From: an uncultured Erysipelotrichaceae bacterium
Lineage (GTDB): Bacteria > Bacillota_I > Bacilli_A > RFN20 > CAG-826
Length of the DNA: 33,112 bases
NCBI GenBank assembly: GCA_902797855.1
Contig: CADBUI010000012.1
Coordinates: 1 to 33,112 of the forward strand
Direction: 5' to 3'
A program made the translations under genes and the position numbers. This document shows, one piece after another, positions 30,806-33,112 of the stretch. How positions within the stretch are numbered: the stretch's first letter is position 1; every line of letters begins with the position of its first letter. A model generated the notes under the pieces. That model had not been told where the DNA came from and did not search any database. It worked only from the letters and a program-made list of their open reading frames with translations.

Positions 30806-31150
30806 ATGTCTAAATTTAAAGTAGGAGATATCATTGAAGGAACCGTAATTGCTATTCGTAAATTCGGAGCAATTATGATTTTTGATAATGAACAAAAAGG
30901 TCTACTACATATTTCTGAAGTCGCTAATGCCTATATTAGAAATATCTCGAGATATCTAGTTATAGGTAAAACATATCAGGTGAAGATTCTTTCTATTGAA
31001 GATGATGGATTTTTAAAAGTCTCAATGGCGAAAATTAGCCAAGAAGAAAAAGATGCTTATCGAAATACATCACTTAAAAGAACACCTGTCGATAGCGAAA
31101 ATATTGATTTTACAGCTTTAAAAGAAAAGCTTGATGAATGGGTTAAATAA
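30806..31150 (+). CDS. S1 RNA-binding domain protein (YugI/CvfD-like)
   Basis: The protein has 114 residues. Residues 1-75 form one S1/OB-fold domain: KVGDIIEGTVIAIRKFGAIMIF, GLLHISEV, then VKILSIEDDGFLKVSM. A charged tail of about 35 residues follows. Such small S1 proteins associate with ribosomes and regulate translation or stress response. It starts 2 nt after ispD without its own Shine-Dalgarno and is followed by pgi after 11 nt. Confidence 0.88.
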   Translation: MSKFKVGDIIEGTVIAIRKFGAIMIFDNEQKGLLHISEVANAYIRNISRYLVIGKTYQVKILSIEDDGFLKVSMAKISQEEKDAYRNTSLKRTPVDSENIDFTALKEKLDEWVK

Positions 31151-31161
31151 GGAGAACGAAT

Positions 31162-32442
31162 ATGCTTAAACTTAATCTCGAACACTTAACAACAAAAATT
31201 GACTGGACTTCATATAGTGAAAAAGTTAGTAAAGTCCACGAAATGATTGAGAAAAGAAATGGTCCTGGTAATGACTTTTTAGGATGGCTTAAATATCCAA
31301 ACACATATGACAAAGTCGAACTCGAAAAGATTATCGAATGCGCGAAATATGTTCGTGAAAACTATGATGTTTTAGTTGTCTGTGGAATTGGGGGATCTTA
31401 CTTAGGCGCTCGTGCAGGTATCGAAGCACTTAATGGTCTACATTCTTTGAAGAAACCAGAGATTATTTTCCTTGGTCAAACATTCTCAAGCGATTATATT
31501 TATGAAACTCTTGAATACATTAAAGACAAGAAATTCGCTATCAACGTAATTTCAAAAAGTGGCACCACTACTGAAACTGCTATCTCCTTTAGATTACTAA
31601 AAGAACTTCTTGAAAAGAAAGTTGGTAAAGAGGCGGCTAGAAAAGCAATATTCGCTACTACTGATAAAGAAAAAGGTGCACTTCGTGATTTATCCACTAA
31701 AGAAGGCTATCAAACCTTTGTCCTTCCAGGAGATATCGGTGGTAGATATAGTGTCTTCACTGCAGTTGGACTATTCCCAATGGCAGTTGCAGGAATTGAT
31801 GTTAAAGCGCTTATGAGTGGCGCGAAAGAAGCAATGGATGAATTTAATAATTCAAAACTTCTTGAAAACAAAGCTTATACATACGCAGTTGTTAGAGACT
31901 ATTTCTATAGACACAATAAACCAGTTGAAATGTTTGTAACTTATGAACCAAGACTTGTTCAACTTGGTGAATGGTGCAAACAACTATTCGGTGAAAGCGA
32001 AGGTAAAGAACATAAAGGATTACTTCCTGATAGTGCAACCTTCTCAACCGATTTACATTCACTTGGTCAATTCATTCAAGATGGTTCACCAATATTGTTT
32101 GAAACAATTATCTATGTAAATAAACCAAATCACGATGTAATTATTCCAGAAGATAAGGATAACTTAGATGGTCTAAATTATCTAAAGGATAAACCACTCT
32201 CATTTGTTAATGAAAAAGCCTTTATGGGAACTCTTGAAGCTCATGAAGTAACAGGTAAAGTTCCTAACATGATTATTGAACTTGATAAGTTAGACGCAAA
32301 GGCACTTGGATATCTATTCTATTTCTTCATGAAAACATGTGCGATGTCAGCTTATTTACTCGACGTCAATCCATTTAATCAACCAGGGGTTGAAGTCTAT
32401 AAGAAAAACATGTTCCATTTGTTAGGTAAAAAGGGTTATTAA
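31162..32442 (+). CDS. pgi: Glucose-6-phosphate isomerase
   Basis: The protein has 426 residues, the short form found in Firmicutes. It interconverts glucose 6-phosphate and fructose 6-phosphate in glycolysis. Visible motifs are GIGGSYLGARAGIEAL (sugar-phosphate binding), SKSGTTTETAISFRLL (SIS-domain phosphate loop), GGRYSVFTAVGLFP and STDLHSLGQFIQDG. GGAGA lies 7 nt before the ATG. It is the last gene of the HAD-ispD-S1-pgi set. A weak hairpin AAGGG...CCCTT follows, but without a T-run. Confidence 0.96.
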   Translation: MLKLNLEHLTTKIDWTSYSEKVSKVHEMIEKRNGPGNDFLGWLKYPNTYDKVELEKIIECAKYVRENYDVLVVCGIGGSYLGARAGIEALNGLHSLKKPEIIFLGQTFSSDYIYETLEYIKDKKFAINVISKSGTTTETAISFRLLKELLEKKVGKEAARKAIFATTDKEKGALRDLSTKEGYQTFVLPGDIGGRYSVFTAVGLFPMAVAGIDVKALMSGAKEAMDEFNNSKLLENKAYTYAVVRDYFYRHNKPVEMFVTYEPRLVQLGEWCKQLFGESEGKEHKGLLPDSATFSTDLHSLGQFIQDGSPILFETIIYVNKPNHDVIIPEDKDNLDGLNYLKDKPLSFVNEKAFMGTLEAHEVTGKVPNMIIELDKLDAKALGYLFYFFMKTCAMSAYLLDVNPFNQPGVEVYKKNMFHLLGKKGY

Positions 32443-32460
32443 AATCCCTTAAATTGCTGA

Positions 32461-32490
32461 TTGACTATTTTATATCACAAATGATATATT
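32461..32490 (+). promoter_or_regulatory. Promoter of the tRNA Val-Tyr-Gln cluster, with a palindromic spacer
   Basis: TTGACT (32461-32466), an 18-nt spacer, TATATT (32485-32490). TATATCA-CAAA-TGATATA (32471-32488) is a perfect inverted repeat inside the promoter. Confidence 0.6.
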
Positions 32491-32523
32491 ATTAAGGCAC
32501 GCTTTAAGAAACGTGTAACGAGC

Positions 32524-32599
32524 GGATGTTTAGCTCAGTTGGGAGAGCATCGCCTTTACACGGCGGGGGTCAGGGGTTCGAGCCCCTTAACATCCACCA
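32524..32599 (+). tRNA. tRNA-Val (anticodon TAC)
   Basis: GGATGTT pairs with AACATCC, followed by A and CCA. The D arm is TAGCTCAGTTGGGAGAGC, the anticodon loop TTTACAC gives TAC, and the T loop is GGTTCGAGCC. Confidence 0.96.
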
Positions 32600-32617
32600 T
32601 CTTACTATCGTGTTCGT

Positions 32618-32701
32618 GGAGGAATAGCGAAGTGGCCAAACGCGGTTGACTGTAAATCAATTCCTTCGGGTTCGGTGGTTCAAATCCACCTTCCTCCACC
32701 A
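32618..32701 (+). tRNA. tRNA-Tyr (anticodon GTA)
   Basis: GGAGGAA pairs with TTCCTCC, followed by A and CCA. The anticodon loop CTGTAAA gives GTA, and the long variable arm TTCCTTCGGGTTC fits a bacterial tRNA-Tyr. Confidence 0.96.
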
Positions 32702-32705
32702 CTCT

Positions 32706-32780
32706 TGGGGTGTAGCCAAGTGGTAAGGCAATAGACTTTGACTCTATCATTCGCTGGTCCGATCCCAGCCACCCCAACCA
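32706..32780 (+). tRNA. tRNA-Gln (anticodon TTG)
   Basis: TGGGGTG pairs with CACCCCA, followed by A and CCA. The anticodon loop CTTTGAC gives TTG. It is the third tRNA of the cluster. Confidence 0.96.
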
Positions 32781-32787
32781 GATAATT

Positions 32788-32810
32788 AACACCATTATGG
32801 TGTTTTTTTG
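32788..32810 (+). terminator. Terminator of the tRNA Val-Tyr-Gln cluster
   Basis: AACACCA (32788-32794), loop TTA, TGGTGTT (32798-32804), then a T-run. Confidence 0.88.
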
Positions 32811-32943
32811 ATTCGTAAAAACTAAATAATGATACTTTTACAAAGTAAAAATTACAAAAAAATTAAAATTTTTCATAAAAGTATAGATTATTGAATTATT
32901 ATGTGTAATAATATCAAAGCGATTTTTTAAGAAATCGTGTCAT

Positions 32944-33020
32944 CTCCCCGTAGCTCAGTTGGCTAGAGCACTCGACTTTTAATCAAGGGGTCGGACGTTC
33001 AAATCGTCTCGGGGAGACCA
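32944..33020 (+). tRNA. tRNA-Lys (anticodon TTT)
   Basis: CTCCCCG pairs with CGGGGAG, followed by A and CCA. The anticodon loop CTTTTAA gives TTT. Upstream (32811-32943) is a very AT-rich spacer with no gene and no clear promoter; a 9-bp inverted repeat is noted under findings. Confidence 0.95.
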
Positions 33021-33026
33021 TTGACT

Positions 33027-33112
33027 GCCCAGGTGGCGAAATTGGTAGACGCAAGGGACTTAAAATCCCTCGAGTGAATAACTCATACCGGTTCAAGTCC
33101 GGTCCCGGGCAC
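33027..33112 (+). tRNA. tRNA-Leu (anticodon TAA), 3' end cut by the window
   Basis: GCCCAGG pairs with CCCGGGC with one A-C mismatch, then discriminator A and the first C of CCA at the window end. The anticodon loop CTTAAAA gives TAA. The long variable arm CGAGTGAATAACTCA marks tRNA-Leu. It lies 6 nt after tRNA-Lys, so the cluster continues beyond the edge. Confidence 0.93.

Noticed and set aside
32556-32795. Minus-strand open frame through the tRNA cluster
   Set aside because: It is antisense to three tRNAs. Such frames are known to give spurious protein entries.
1-33112. Mycoplasma-type code with TGA as tryptophan
   Set aside because: Trp positions I checked use TGG and the antitoxin and Fic genes end at TGA in the expected places.

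Overview
The window comes from an AT-rich, low-GC, Gram-positive-type fermenter, most likely an uncultured Bacilli/Mycoplasmatota-like (Erysipelotrichia or RF39-type) gut bacterium. This is inferred from the ylbF-rsmD-coaD order, def next to RNase J, Spx, Rex, long-form HPF, a tRNA-Trp T-box, an S-box on metK, and [FeFe]-hydrogenase with AdhE and PduL. No spore genes are seen. Tryptophan is encoded by TGG and TGA appears as a stop (antitoxin and Fic genes), so the standard bacterial code fits. No species can be named from the sequence alone.

Layout. 1-467: the 5' part of an XRE/ImmA-type regulator running off the left edge. 734-2738: a YitT membrane protein divergent from a membrane-anchored thioredoxin-like protein. 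2795-4165: ylbF-rsmD-coaD. 4212-7087: def, then rnjA-maf. 7084-10401: a membrane-anchored EIIB-like protein, a CYTH protein, spx, a Cof-type phosphatase and an RluA-family pseudouridine synthase. 10462-10552: tRNA-Ser. 10601-15200: a DUF4353-type lipoprotein, then a T-box-controlled trpS-uracil permease operon. 15245-18012: a two-TM protein, an unrecognised 285-aa protein, a second Cof phosphatase, and hpf. 18143-20379: metK with a SAM-I riboswitch, then pduL with a TSCPD protein. 20489-22321: mgtE and a histone-H1-like basic protein. 22419-23649: tRNA-Leu(GAG) followed by a RelB-like antitoxin and a Fic toxin. 23642-28414: group B-like [FeFe]-hydrogenase and the rex-adhE operon. 28525-29091: LemA-like protein. 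29245-32442: a HAD phosphatase, ispD, an S1-domain protein and pgi. 32524-33112: tRNA Val-Tyr-Gln, then Lys-Leu.

How it fits together. Most of the window is housekeeping: RNA decay and modification, translation, CoA and SAM synthesis. A fermentation block (PduL, AdhE, hydrogenase, Rex) disposes of reductant. The most notable accessory element is a two-gene toxin-antitoxin module. Its antitoxin appears to join a RelB/DinJ ribbon-helix-helix to a VbhA-like C-terminus, and its Fic partner lacks the second Arg of the catalytic motif. A second theme is start-site architecture: several monocistronic genes without a Shine-Dalgarno sequence have a good sigma-A -10 box only 6-8 nt before the start codon, which predicts leaderless mRNAs. 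Inverted repeats also sit inside several promoters.
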